Origin: DATEPR01 sp963780635
GTDB lineage: Bacteria > Actinomycetota > Actinomycetes > Mycobacteriales > Pseudonocardiaceae
Assembly: GCA_963780635.1 (NCBI GenBank)
Contig: CAWACW010000015.1
Span: 372,001 to 436,000 of the forward strand
DNA: 64,000 nt
Reading direction: 5' to 3'
In this document: in pieces, positions 1 through 9,207 of the stretch
Layout: each line of letters begins with the position of its first letter
How positions within the stretch are numbered: position 1 is the stretch's first letter
Position numbers and translations under genes: made by a program
Notes under the pieces: generated by a model
The model's input: the letters and a program-made list of their open reading frames with translations, nothing else
The model's database searches: none
What the model was told of the DNA's origin: nothing

Positions 1-2277
1 TCCACCACGTTCCGGTGGCTGCAGCAGACGGACTACGCGGCCGCGCGGACGTTCGCGCCGGGCGGCGGCTGGCTCAACGACAACATCAGCACGTTGTCCT
101 CCAGCGGCGTCAACCAGGCGGGCCGGACCATCGACCTGGTGGCCCCCGGCGACAGCAGCTTCGCACTGTGCACGGCGAACACCGCGCTGTACGAGGACTG
201 CGTCGACTTCAACGGCAACCCGTCCAACGTGGAGCGCAGTGGTGGCACGAGTGAGTCGTCGCCGCTGACCGCCGGTGCCGCTGCCCTGGTCATCCAGGCC
301 TACCGGCAGGCGCACCACGGCGCGAGCCCGACGCCCGCGCTGGTCAAGCAGCTCCTGGTCAGCACCGCCGACGACCTGACCGTCCCCGGTGACGAGCAGG
401 GTGCCGGCAGGCTGGACTCCTTCAAGGCGGTCGAGGCGGCGCTGTCCGTCAAGACCTCCGCCGGTGCCCCGAAGGCCACGGGCTCGACCCTGCTGGTCAA
501 CCAGACCCAGCTCGACGGTGTCGGCGTCGCGGGCAGCACGAAGTCGTGGAACCTCAAGGTGACCAACAACGGTGCCGCCGCGCAGACGGTGCACCTGTCC
601 GGGCGCGGTTTCGGCCCGGCGAAGCACACCACGACGGGCAACGTGACGTTGTCCGACACGGCGAGTCCGCACTTCGCGGACTGGGCGGGCGTGAACAACA
701 ACTTCGGTCAGATCACGTTCAACGTGCCCGCGGGCAGTGATCGCCTCACGGCGAACATCGCCTACCCGGCCGACCCGGCGGGCTCGCTGAACGCGCGTGT
801 CCGGCTGATCCTGGTCGACCCGAAGGGCCGGCTGGCGGCGCACTCGCTGCCGCAGGGTGTCGGCAACGCGGGCTTCGTGGACGTCCGGTTCCCGACCGCG
901 GGCAAGTGGACCGCCACCATCTTCGGCATCGACGGTGCCGACGGTGGGACGCAGGGCAAGGTGCTGTTCACCGAGAGCACGCAGAACACCACCTCGTTCG
1001 GTTCGGTCAGCCCGTCCGTGCTGCACCTGGCCGCCGGCCAGTCCGGCACGGTCAAGGTCACCGCGAACACGCCGGACCAGCCCGGTGACGCGAGCGGTTC
1101 CGTGGCTCTGGACGCCGGCAACGGCAACCTGACCTCGGTGCCGGTGGTCGTGCGCAGCCTGATCAACGCCGCGAACGGCAACGGGAAGTTCAAGGGCACG
1201 CTGACCGGTGGCAACGGCCGCCAGTCCAACGTGGGCCAGGAGAACTTCTACCAGTTCAACGTGCCCGCGGGTACGAAGAACATCTCGGCCAGTGTCGACA
1301 TCACCGAGGACGCCGGTGACAACGTGGTGGCCTACCTGGTCGACCCGGAGGGTATTGCCGTTGCCTCCAGCACGAACAGGCTGACCACGGACTTCGACTT
1401 CGGCAGCGGTGCGCTGAGCCAGTCGCCGCTGACGCAGACCGACGTCTACGCCAACGCGCCACAGGCGGGACGCTGGGCGCTGCTGGTGAACTTCTCCGGA
1501 GCCGTCGTCGGCGACATCCTGTCCCAGCCGTTCAACGGCCAGGTCTCGTTCAACAAGGTCAACGTGACGGCCAACGGTCTGCCCAACAGCACCGGCACGA
1601 CGCTGAAGGCAGGCAAGGCGGTCACGGTGCCCGTCAAGGTGCGCAACAACGGGACGGCGCCGGAGGACTTCTTCGTCGACCCGCGGTTGAACACCACGAC
1701 GTCGATCCGCCCGACGGCCCTCGGGTCGACGACGGTGAACCTGCCGACGCAGACCGAGCCCGTGTGGTTCGTGCCGTCGGAGACCACCGGCGTGGCGATC
1801 GTCGCCAACGGGACCCAGCCGTTCGAGTTCGACTACGGCCCCTTCGCCGGTGACCCCGACCTCCCGTCGGACACCAGCGGCCTGACCGCGATCGGCTCGA
1901 TCCACGGCAACCCGCTGCCGCAGGGCCTGTGGTTCGCGCTCGCCTCCGAGACCGGCCCGACGCCGGTCGACGGCGGCGTGCCGGGCACGGCGACGTTCGA
2001 CATGGTGGCCCAGACCAAGGCGTTCGACACGTCGGTGACCTCGCCGGCGACGGACCTCTGGCTGGGTGCGGTGCAGAACGTGGGTGACCTGAACCTGGTC
2101 ACCGTGCAGCCGGGTCAGACGGCCACCATCCCGGTGACCATCACGCCCAGCGGTCCGGCCGGCTCCACCGTGACCGGCACGCTGTACGTGGACCAGCTGG
2201 CGATCGACAACAGTGACGTGACCAACGAGTCGGCCAACGAGCTGACCGGGTTGCCCTACCAGTACAAGATCGGCTAG
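1..2277 (+). CDS. S8 family serine protease, C-terminal part (cut by window edge)
   Basis: This is the 3' part of a large secreted subtilisin-like protease; the frame is open from base 1, so the start lies outside the window. The visible 758 residues begin inside the catalytic domain. The nucleophile motif GGTSESSP is at about residues 81-88 with catalytic Ser near 84, preceded by an APGD segment typical of S8 domains. The Asp and His of the triad would be upstream. About 650 residues follow, rich in Thr, Val, Asn and Gly, with repeated short beta-type blocks (for example LTVKVT-like and VTVPVKVRNNGTAP). These look like fibronectin/CARDB-type or pre-peptidase beta-sandwich domains. There is no LPxTG or C-terminal membrane segment, so the mature protein is probably released from the cell. 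S8 membership is clear; the substrate is unknown. Confidence 0.9.
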   Translation, partial: STTFRWLQQTDYAAARTFAPGGGWLNDNISTLSSSGVNQAGRTIDLVAPGDSSFALCTANTALYEDCVDFNGNPSNVERSGGTSESSPLTAGAAALVIQAYRQAHHGASPTPALVKQLLVSTADDLTVPGDEQGAGRLDSFKAVEAALSVKTSAGAPKATGSTLLVNQTQLDGVGVAGSTKSWNLKVTNNGAAAQTVHLSGRGFGPAKHTTTGNVTLSDTASPHFADWAGVNNNFGQITFNVPAGSDRLTANIAYPADPAGSLNARVRLILVDPKGRLAAHSLPQGVGNAGFVDVRFPTAGKWTATIFGIDGADGGTQGKVLFTESTQNTTSFGSVSPSVLHLAAGQSGTVKVTANTPDQPGDASGSVALDAGNGNLTSVPVVVRSLINAANGNGKFKGTLTGGNGRQSNVGQENFYQFNVPAGTKNISASVDITEDAGDNVVAYLVDPEGIAVASSTNRLTTDFDFGSGALSQSPLTQTDVYANAPQAGRWALLVNFSGAVVGDILSQPFNGQVSFNKVNVTANGLPNSTGTTLKAGKAVTVPVKVRNNGTAPEDFFVDPRLNTTTSIRPTALGSTTVNLPTQTEPVWFVPSETTGVAIVANGTQPFEFDYGPFAGDPDLPSDTSGLTAIGSIHGNPLPQGLWFALASETGPTPVDGGVPGTATFDMVAQTKAFDTSVTSPATDLWLGAVQNVGDLNLVTVQPGQTATIPVTITPSGPAGSTVTGTLYVDQLAIDNSDVTNESANELTGLPYQYKIG

Positions 2278-2292
2278 TTCTCGACGATGGAG

Positions 2293-2331
2293 CGGCCCCA
2301 CCGGCTTTCGCCGGTGGGGCCGTTTCGTCTT
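2293..2331 (+). terminator. Intrinsic terminator after the S8 protease
   Basis: A perfect 13-bp stem (2293-2305 with 2310-2322) closes a four-base TTTC loop and is followed by TTTCGTCTT. It starts 16 bp after the protease stop codon. This is a textbook rho-independent terminator. Confidence 0.9.
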
Positions 2332-2502
2332 GTGGGGCTCACCCCGCCGCTTGACTGTCACTACGGCCGGCAACGCGACCTGCCGTGGGGGCGCTGTGGA
2401 GCGGGGGCCGGGTGGCGGAGTGCGGGTCGAGGTGTTTCGAGGTCGTGCCGCCTGGGCTTGTCGGTGCCAGCCGCCTCGGCCGCGCTGCTTCGCCCCTTCG
2501 GT

Positions 2503-3873
2503 TCAGTGCAGGTCGGCCAGGGCGTTCTCGATCGTGCGGTGGAACGTCGGGTAGGCGTAGATCATCTGCTGCAGGCGGGCTGTCGGGACCTCGGCGTGCA
2601 CCGCGACCACGAGTGCCGACAGCACCTCGCCGCCGTTCGGCCCGGCGGAGGTCGCGCCGACCAGCACACCGCGCCTGCTGTCCTCGACCAGCTTGATGAT
2701 CCCGCTGTTGCCCGCCTTGTGGATCCAGCCGCGGGTCGAGCCGGGAATCCGCGCGGTGCCGACCCGGACCGTCAGCCCGGCCGCCCTGGCCTGTGCCTCG
2801 CTCAGCCCGACCGAGCCGACCTCGGGATCGGTGAACGTCACCCTGGGCACCGCGTGGTACTCGGCGCCGTGGCCGGGCTGGCCCAGGATGCTGCGCCGCG
2901 CGATGGCCGCCTGGTACATCGACATGTGCGTGAACGCGCCCTTGCCGGTCATGTCGCCGATCGCCCAGACACCGTCGGCGATCCGCAGGTGCTCGTCGGG
3001 CTCGACGGTCCTCGCGTCCGGGTCCAGGCCGATCGCGTCCAGCCCGAGCTGACCGATCGTGCTGCGCCTGCCACTGGCCACCAGCAGGTGCTCCGCCCCG
3101 ACCTCGCCGCCGTCGAACCTCAGCGTGAACGTCCCGTCGTAGTCGACGGCGGTCACGTCGATGCCGGTGTGCACCTCGATGGCGTCCGCCGCGAACGCGG
3201 CTTCGATCAGCTCACTGGACTCGGGCTCCTCGTAGCCCAGCAGCCGCGGCCCCCTGCCCACCACGCTCACCGCGGTACCGAATCGGGCGAACGCCTGGGC
3301 CAGCTCGCAGCCGATCGCGCCACCGCCGAGCACGGCCAGCGACTGAGGGGCCTTCTCCACCATGAGGATGTCCCGGTTGGTCCAGAACGGCGAACCCGCC
3401 AGGCCCGGGATCGGCGGCACAGCCGGATCGGTGCCGGTGTTGAGCACGATGGCCTTGCGGGCTGTCAGCTCGACGCGCTCGCCCGTGCCGTCGACCGTGA
3501 CGGTCACCGTGTGCGGGCCGGTGAGCCTGCCGAGACCGCGGATGAACCGGCCACCCTTGCCGGTGAACCGCCGCACGGCGACCGTGTCGTCCCAGTTGTC
3601 GGTGGCCTCCTTGCGGATGCGCTCGGCGACCGGCGCGAAGTCGGGCCGCACGTCGCTGTCCCCGGCGAGCAGCGGGATCCGCCTGCCCTCGGCAAGGGCG
3701 TCCGCGCCCCGGACGATCATCTTGCTGGGGATGCAGCCGAAGTACGGGCACTCGCCGCCGACGAGCCGCACGTCGACGCCCACGACGTCCAGGCCCGCGG
3801 CGGCCAGTCGCTCCGCGAGGTCCTCGCCACCAGGGCCCATGCCGATCACGACGACGTCGACGGTCTCCGCCAC
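2503..3873 (-). CDS. Class I pyridine nucleotide-disulfide oxidoreductase (Lpd/mercuric-reductase-like)
   Basis: A 456-residue FAD/NAD(P) flavoprotein. An N-terminal FAD-binding Rossmann motif (GMGPGG, residues 11-16) is followed by the redox disulfide motif GGECPYFGCIPSK with Cys42 and Cys47. A second nucleotide-binding GGGAIG is at 183-188 and an FAD-contact GDM segment is near 308. The C-terminal dimer domain normally carries the catalytic HPTxxE. Here it reads YPTFHRTIE (residues 441-449), so the usual His is Tyr. This argues against a true dihydrolipoyl dehydrogenase and for one of the uncharacterised actinobacterial mercuric-reductase-like flavoproteins. The GTG start at 3873 is preceded by AAGGGGA. 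It stands alone, with no E2/E3 partner genes nearby. Confidence 0.85.
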   Translation of the reverse strand: MAETVDVVVIGMGPGGEDLAERLAAAGLDVVGVDVRLVGGECPYFGCIPSKMIVRGADALAEGRRIPLLAGDSDVRPDFAPVAERIRKEATDNWDDTVAVRRFTGKGGRFIRGLGRLTGPHTVTVTVDGTGERVELTARKAIVLNTGTDPAVPPIPGLAGSPFWTNRDILMVEKAPQSLAVLGGGAIGCELAQAFARFGTAVSVVGRGPRLLGYEEPESSELIEAAFAADAIEVHTGIDVTAVDYDGTFTLRFDGGEVGAEHLLVASGRRSTIGQLGLDAIGLDPDARTVEPDEHLRIADGVWAIGDMTGKGAFTHMSMYQAAIARRSILGQPGHGAEYHAVPRVTFTDPEVGSVGLSEAQARAAGLTVRVGTARIPGSTRGWIHKAGNSGIIKLVEDSRRGVLVGATSAGPNGGEVLSALVVAVHAEVPTARLQQMIYAYPTFHRTIENALADLH

Positions 3874-3935
3874 GGCTGTCCCCTTTCACCGGATTCCGGG
3901 CACCACCTTCCCATACCCGCAATCCGGCCGCCGGG

Positions 3936-5480
3936 CTACGCGAGGTCCTCCAGTTCGCGCTCGACCTCGGCCAGTTCCTCCGGGGTGCCCTGCACCCGCG
4001 GCCCGGTGAACCACTTGCGCGCGGACACGAACCACCAGATCGCCGCCCCGCCGAGCACCACGAGGAACGCCACCGGCGTGTAGTTGAAGTTGCTCACCTT
4101 GACCGGGGAGCCGGTGGGCAGCATGAACAGCACAAAGATGAACACCACCCATGCCGTGGCCACGATGCCGATCGGCCTGCCCCAGCGCCCGAGGTGCCAC
4201 GGCCCCTTCTCGAACCTCTTGCCCTTGAGCACCCGCAGGAACACCGGGATCACGTAGGCGACATAGAGGCCGACCGCCGCGATCGAGGTGACGGCCGCGT
4301 AGGCGGTGCTGTTCCACAGTGACGGCAGGGTCAGAATCAGCGCGCCGACCACGGCCAGCCACACCGAGTTGGTCGGCGTCCTGGTGCGCTTGTTGATCCG
4401 GTGCCAGAAGTTCGAGCCGGGCAGTGCGCCATCCCGGGCGAAGGCGTAGATCATCCGCGAGTTCGCGGTCACCGATGCCATGCCGCAGAACAGCTGGGCG
4501 ACGACGGCGATCAGTAGCAGGAACTCACCGGTCGTCCGGCCCGCCGCGTCGATGAAGATCTGTGCGGGCGGCACCCCGGTGGCCGAGCCGAGCGCGCCGG
4601 AGTAGCTCTGGATGGCGAACGTCAGGCCGATCAGCAGCACCCAGCCTGCCACCAGCGACACCAGGATGGAGTTGAGAATGCCCCTCGGGCCGGAGCGGGC
4701 CGCGTTGTGTGTCTCCTCCGTCATGTGCGCCGATGCGTCGAATCCGGTCAGCGTGTACTGGGCGTTGAGCAGGCCGAGCAGGAACACGTACGGCGCGAAA
4801 CCCCAGCCGGTGTTGTTCACGAAGTGGCCGAATACGAACGACGCCGGCTGGTGGTGGTCGGGCACGATGACCAGGACCGCCACGATGATCAGTACCCCGA
4901 ACAGGTGCCACCAGACGCTGATGTTGTTCAGGAGTGCGACCACACGGACGCCGAAGGTGTTCAACAGACCGTGGACCACCAAGATGATCGCGGTCAGGAT
5001 GATGGTGTGCGCCGGCGTGGCGGTGAACCCGGCCACCAGGTCGAGGAACGCGTTGAGGAAGAAACCGGCGCCGAAGTCGATGCCGGCGGTGACGGCCACC
5101 TGCCCGAGCACGTTGAACCAGCCGGTGAACCAGGACCAGGCCGCGCTGTGCGTCGGCGCCAGCTTGGCCGCCCAGTAGTAGAGGCCGCCCGCGGTCGGGT
5201 AGCTGGAGCAGACCTCGGCCATGCCCAGCCCGACCAGCACCACGAACACGCCGACGAGCGGCCACCCCCAGATCAGCGCGACGGGGCCGCCGGTGTTCAG
5301 CCCGACGCCGTACAGGGTGAGGCAGCCGGACAGGATCGAGATGATGGTGAAGGACACGGCGAAGTTGGAGAAGCCCGACAGCGAGCGGCGCAGTTCCTGC
5401 GCGTAGCCCAGCTGCCGCAGTCGAGTGTCGTCGTCGACGAGGGCGGCCGGTGGGGCGGCCCCTCGGGATCGGTCGGTCAA
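3936..5480 (-). CDS. APC-superfamily amino acid/amine permease
   Basis: A 514-residue integral membrane transporter with about 12 hydrophobic segments. It has the hallmark APC sequences GGLYYWAAKLAP (early helix) and VTANSRMIYAFARDGALPG in the middle loop. The TTG at 5480 was chosen as start because GAGGAG lies five bases upstream (5486-5491); upstream ATGs at 5507, 5546 and 5639 lack a comparable site and would add a non-conserved tail. The gene is divergent from the glutamine-synthetase-like gene at 5709. It most likely imports the amine or amino alcohol that the ligase then gamma-glutamylates, the role of PuuP or the ethanolamine permease in related loci. The substrate itself is inferred from context only. 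Confidence 0.88.
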   Translation of the reverse strand: MTDRSRGAAPPAALVDDDTRLRQLGYAQELRRSLSGFSNFAVSFTIISILSGCLTLYGVGLNTGGPVALIWGWPLVGVFVVLVGLGMAEVCSSYPTAGGLYYWAAKLAPTHSAAWSWFTGWFNVLGQVAVTAGIDFGAGFFLNAFLDLVAGFTATPAHTIILTAIILVVHGLLNTFGVRVVALLNNISVWWHLFGVLIIVAVLVIVPDHHQPASFVFGHFVNNTGWGFAPYVFLLGLLNAQYTLTGFDASAHMTEETHNAARSGPRGILNSILVSLVAGWVLLIGLTFAIQSYSGALGSATGVPPAQIFIDAAGRTTGEFLLLIAVVAQLFCGMASVTANSRMIYAFARDGALPGSNFWHRINKRTRTPTNSVWLAVVGALILTLPSLWNSTAYAAVTSIAAVGLYVAYVIPVFLRVLKGKRFEKGPWHLGRWGRPIGIVATAWVVFIFVLFMLPTGSPVKVSNFNYTPVAFLVVLGGAAIWWFVSARKWFTGPRVQGTPEELAEVERELEDLA

Positions 5481-5524
5481 GGCGACTCCTCGATGTGCTC
5501 GTGACATCTGGTCAGCAGGCCGCC

Positions 5525-5678
5525 CAATGGGCCTGCCAAGGCCCATTGAGAAGCCCCGAGCGTGACGTGCGCCACCCAGCAGTGTCAAGGGTGCTGTTGT
5601 TACGGTTGGTTGACACGCCTTGTTCCGTGTAGGTAGCAAGAGCTACTCACACAAATGGATCAGCGTCGGCCCATTGAG
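5525..5678. promoter_or_regulatory. Divergent control region with three copies of GGCCCATTGAG-type half-sites
   Basis: A perfect dyad of 9-bp arms (CAATGGGCC at 5525-5533, GGCCCATTG at 5540-5548, 6-bp spacer) lies between the permease and the ligase gene. The right arm extended to GGCCCATTGAG (5540-5550) recurs exactly at 5668-5678, in the leader of the ligase gene. This looks like an operator with a second, downstream half-site. The pathway-linked GntR regulator at 10010 is the obvious candidate ligand, though that pairing is inference. Confidence 0.55.
5610..5639 (+). promoter_or_regulatory. Candidate sigma-70-type promoter for the gamma-glutamyl ligase operon
   Basis: A perfect -35 hexamer TTGACA is at 5610-5615. 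The best -10 candidate at 18-bp spacing is TAGCAA (5634-5639), which is weak. Transcription would start near 5645, leaving the third GGCCCATTGAG word in the 5' leader, where a bound regulator could block elongation. Confidence 0.4.
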
Positions 5679-5708
5679 GTGCCGGCGCAGCCAGCCGGAA
5701 GGTCGCTC

Positions 5709-7073
5709 ATGCCAGACGACACCGAACGACTCAGCATCGAACAACTCCGGATCCTCGTCGACGAGGGCGATGTGGACACCGTGCTCGTCGCCATGACCGA
5801 CATGCAGGGCCGTCTGCAGGGCAAGCGTTGTGCAGCGCGGTACTTCCTCAACGAGGTCGTGCCGCACGCGACCGAGGCGTGCAACTACCTGCTCGCGGTG
5901 GACGTCGAGATGAACACCGTCGGCGGGTACGCGATGTCCTCGTGGGAGCGCGGCTACGGCGACTTCGTGCTGCGCCCGGACCTGAGCACGCTGCGGCACG
6001 TGCCATGGCACGAGGGCACCGCCCTGGTGCTGGCCGATGTCGAGTGGGTCAGCGGCGGCGAGGTACCCGCATCACCGCGCCAGGTGCTGCGTCGCCAGTT
6101 GGCCCGGCTGGCCGAGCGCGGTCTGGCCGCCTACGTGGGCACCGAGCTGGAGTTCATCGTCTTCGACGACTCCTACGAGGACGCCTGGAACGCCGGCTAC
6201 CGCGAGCTGACCCCGGCCAACCAGTACAACGTGGACTACTCGCTGCTGGGCACCGGGCGGCTGGAACCGTTGCTGCGCCGCATCCGCAACGACATGGCGG
6301 GTGCCGGGCTCTACGTGGAGTCGGCCAAGGGCGAGTGCAATCCTGGCCAGCACGAGATCGCGTTCCGCTACGCCGACGCGCTGACCACGTGCGACAACCA
6401 CAGCATCTACAAGACGGGCGCCAAGGAGATCGCGGCGCAGGCCGGCCGCAGCCTCACGTTCATGGCGAAGTACAACGAGCGCGAGGGCAACTCCTGCCAC
6501 ATCCACATCAGCCTGCGGTCGACAACGAACAAGCCGGTACTGGCCGGCGACGGCGAACACGGCTTCTCCCCGCTGATGCGGCGGTTCCTGGCAGGCCAGT
6601 TGGCGAGTCTGCGTGAGCTGACGTACTTCTACGCGCCGAATATCAACTCCTACAAGCGGTTCGCGGCGGGCAGCTTCGCGCCGACGGCGATCGCGTGGGG
6701 CGAGGACAACCGCACGTGCGCGCTGCGGGTGGTCGGCCACGGCGACTCGCTGCGGGTGGAGAACCGGGTACCCGGTGGTGACGTCAACCCGTACCTGGCG
6801 GTGGCCGCGCTGGTGGCCGCCGGGCTGGACGGCATCGAGCGCGAACTGGAACTGGAGCCCGAGTTCGTCGGCAACGCCTACGACTCGGACCGGCCGACCG
6901 TGCCGGCCACGCTGCGCGACGCGGCGGACCTGCTGGCGGGCAGCGGGTTGGCCAGGTCGGCGTTCGGCGACGAGGTCGTCGACCACTATCTCAACGCGGC
7001 ACGGGTGGAGCAGGCCGCCTATGACGCCGCCGTCACCGACTGGGAGCGGATCCGTGGCTTCGAACGACTCTGA
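5709..7073 (+). CDS. Glutamine synthetase family gamma-glutamyl-amine ligase (GlnA3/GlnA4/PuuA-like)
   Basis: This 454-residue protein has the glutamine synthetase fold: an N-terminal beta-grasp domain followed by the catalytic domain. It shows the metal/glutamate motif GTELEFIVFDDSYEDAW, the ESAKGECNPGQHE metal segment, the NSCHIHISL ATP-binding loop, and NSYKRFAAGSFAPTAIAWG with catalytic NRTCALR. The adenylylation-loop Tyr typical of GlnA1 is not evident. The ATG at 5709 is preceded by GGAAGG at 5697-5702; the upstream ATG at 5655 has no such site. It sits first in an operon with a gamma-glutamyl hydrolase, aldehyde dehydrogenase and SDR, so it very probably ligates glutamate to an amine or amino alcohol instead of making glutamine. 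Biosynthetic GlnA is unlikely. Confidence 0.88.
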   Translation: MPDDTERLSIEQLRILVDEGDVDTVLVAMTDMQGRLQGKRCAARYFLNEVVPHATEACNYLLAVDVEMNTVGGYAMSSWERGYGDFVLRPDLSTLRHVPWHEGTALVLADVEWVSGGEVPASPRQVLRRQLARLAERGLAAYVGTELEFIVFDDSYEDAWNAGYRELTPANQYNVDYSLLGTGRLEPLLRRIRNDMAGAGLYVESAKGECNPGQHEIAFRYADALTTCDNHSIYKTGAKEIAAQAGRSLTFMAKYNEREGNSCHIHISLRSTTNKPVLAGDGEHGFSPLMRRFLAGQLASLRELTYFYAPNINSYKRFAAGSFAPTAIAWGEDNRTCALRVVGHGDSLRVENRVPGGDVNPYLAVAALVAAGLDGIERELELEPEFVGNAYDSDRPTVPATLRDAADLLAGSGLARSAFGDEVVDHYLNAARVEQAAYDAAVTDWERIRGFERL

Positions 7074-7824
7074 GACGCGCAGGCCGCTGATCGGGATCAC
7101 CACCTACCTGGAGCGGACCACCTTCGGCATCTGGGACCTGGACGCGACGCTGCTGCCCAGGCAGTACGCCGACACGGTCGCCCGCGCGGGCGGCATCCCG
7201 GTACTGCTGCCGCCGATCGGGCAGGGCTTCGCCGAGCTGGTGTCCCGGCTGGACGGGCTGCTGCTGTCCGGCGGGGCCGACGTGGACCCGGCCCGCTACG
7301 GCGATGCGCCCGACCCGGCACTGGAGGCGCTGCGCCTCGACCGGGACGAGTACGAGTTCCCGCTGCTGGAGCAGGCATTGGCGGCCGGGCTGCCGATCCT
7401 CGCGGTGTGCCGGGGCATGCAGGTGCTCAACAGCGCGCTGGGCGGCACCCTGCACCAGCACCTGCCTCGGCAGACGGGCCACGACGCGCACCGCCCCCGC
7501 CCGGGCGTGTTCGGCGCGAACCAGGTGACGCTGACGCCCGGCAGCCGGGTCGCGGCGCTGCTCGGTCCGGAGGCGAAGGTCAGCTGCCACCACCACCAGG
7601 CGGTGGACCGGGTCGCCCCGGCCCTGACGGTCGTCGGCACGGCGGAGGACGGCACGGTCGAGGCGGTCGAACTGCCCGGCGCGCGGTTCGTCCTCGGCGT
7701 GCAATGGCACCCGGAACAGGACGAGACCGACGACCGCCTGACAGCGGCCCTCGTGGCGGCGGCGGGAACGGCCCGCCAGACCGAGCCGACCCACCAACCG
7801 CCCGAGCCGAGGCCCGCCCGATGA
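7054..7824 (+). CDS. Gamma-glutamyl-gamma-aminobutyrate hydrolase family (peptidase C26, PuuD-like)
   Basis: A 256-residue class I glutamine-amidotransferase-fold hydrolase. The nucleophile Cys119 lies in ILAVCRGMQVLN and the His219-Glu221 pair in GVQWHPEQ, completing the Cys-His-Glu triad. It cleaves the gamma-glutamyl amide at the end of a gamma-glutamylated pathway to free glutamate and the carboxylated product. The GTG start at 7054 has GGGAG seven bases upstream and overlaps the ligase gene by 20 bp, so the two are translationally coupled. The stop overlaps the ATG of the next gene (ATGA at 7821-7824). Confidence 0.88.
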   Translation: MASNDSETRRPLIGITTYLERTTFGIWDLDATLLPRQYADTVARAGGIPVLLPPIGQGFAELVSRLDGLLLSGGADVDPARYGDAPDPALEALRLDRDEYEFPLLEQALAAGLPILAVCRGMQVLNSALGGTLHQHLPRQTGHDAHRPRPGVFGANQVTLTPGSRVAALLGPEAKVSCHHHQAVDRVAPALTVVGTAEDGTVEAVELPGARFVLGVQWHPEQDETDDRLTAALVAAAGTARQTEPTHQPPEPRPAR

Positions 7825-9194
7825 CCGAGCCCCGACGACCGACACGATCGTCAACCCGGCCACCGAGCGCGTGGTCGCCGAAATCCCACTTACCTCGCTG
7901 GAGCAGACCGACCAGGCCATCGCCCGAGCCCGCGACGCCGCCGCGGGCTGGGCGGCCGTCACCCCGGCCGACCGCGCCCGCCTGCTCCGCCGCTTCGCCG
8001 ACGCCGTCACCGCCGACATCGACCACCTCGCCGACCTGGAGGTAGCCAACTCCGGCCACACCATCGGCAATGCCCGCTGGGAGGCGGGCAACGTCGCCGA
8101 CGTCCTCAACTACTACTCGGCGGCGCCGGAACGGCTGTTCGGCCGCCAGATCCCGGTCGCGGGCGGCGTCGACATCACGTTCGCGGAGCCGCTCGGCGTG
8201 GTCGGGGTGATCGTGCCGTGGAACTTCCCGATGCCGATCGCAGGCTGGGGGTTCGCGCCCGCGCTCGCCGCGGGCAACACCGTGGTGCTCAAACCTGCCG
8301 AACTGACCCCGCTCACGGCGCTGCGGCTGGCCGAGCTGGCCCGCCAGGCCGGTATCCCCGAGGACGTCTTCCAGGTGCTGCCCGGTCGAGGGCCGGTCGT
8401 CGGGCAGCGGTTCGTCAGCCACCCGGCCGTGCGGAAGATCGTCTTCACCGGCTCGACGGCGGTCGGCAAGCAGCTCGCCGCCGGCTGCGCCGAGCAGGTC
8501 AAGCGGATCACGCTGGAGCTGGGCGGCAAGAGCGCGAACATCGTGTTCGCCGACGCCGACCTGGAGAAGGCGGCGGCGTCGGCGCCCTACGGCGTATTCG
8601 ACAACGCCGGCCAGGACTGCTGCGCGCGGTCGCGGATTCTGGTGCAGCGCAGCGTCTTCGAACGTTTCATGGCCATGCTCGAACCGGCCGTGCGCAACGT
8701 CCGGGTGACCGACCCCGCCGATCCGGACAGCGAGATGGGCCCGCTCATCTCCGCGGCCCACCGCGACCGGGTCGCTTCCTATCTGGACGACACCGTGCCC
8801 GTCGCGTTTCGCGGCGACGCACCGGAGGGTCCCGGGTTCTGGTTCCCGCCGACCGTGCTGGCACCGGTGCCGGACGGACACCGCGTGCTCACCGAGGAGA
8901 TCTTCGGCCCGGTGGTGACCGTCCAGCCGTTCGACGACGAGGACCACGCGGTGCGGCTGGCCAACGACACCGAGTACGGCCTGGCCGGCTCGATCTGGAC
9001 CAGGGACGTCGGCCGCTCGCTGCGCGTCGCGCGGGGCGTGCAGGCGGGCAATCTGTCGGTGAACTCGCACTCCTCGGTGCGGTACTCGACACCGTTCGGC
9101 GGCTTCAAGCAGTCCGGTCTCGGGCAGGGAGCTGGGACCGGACGCGGTGGCCGCGTTCACCGAGACCAAGAACGTCTTCATCAGCACGGACTGA
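7821..9194 (+). pseudogene. Aldehyde dehydrogenase (PuuC-like) with two frame breaks
   Basis: The body of an ALDH-family enzyme is intact from about 7841 to 9124. It includes PWNFPMP, the FTGST cofactor loop, LELGGKS with the catalytic Glu, and NAGQDCCARSRI with the catalytic Cys. The expected start ATG at 7821 overlaps the hydrolase stop but is out of frame with the body. One base appears missing in the C run near 7830, where adding a C would give MTEPPTTDTIVNPATE. At the other end one base appears extra near 9126: removing it turns GLGQGAGT into GLGRELGPDAVAAFTETKNVF and restores the usual end at 9194. The role would be oxidising a gamma-glutamyl aldehyde to the acid. Either this is a broken gene or there are two indel errors; a shortened start at GTG 7871 is possible but less likely. 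Confidence 0.8.
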
Positions 9195-9207
9195 CAGGGG
9201 CAAGGGG

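Noticed and set aside
2287..4083. Long plus-strand open frame opposite the flavoprotein
   Set aside because: Antisense to a protein with clear FAD and disulfide motifs. The translation is Arg/Ala/His-rich without any family resemblance, the usual shadow of a GC-rich gene.
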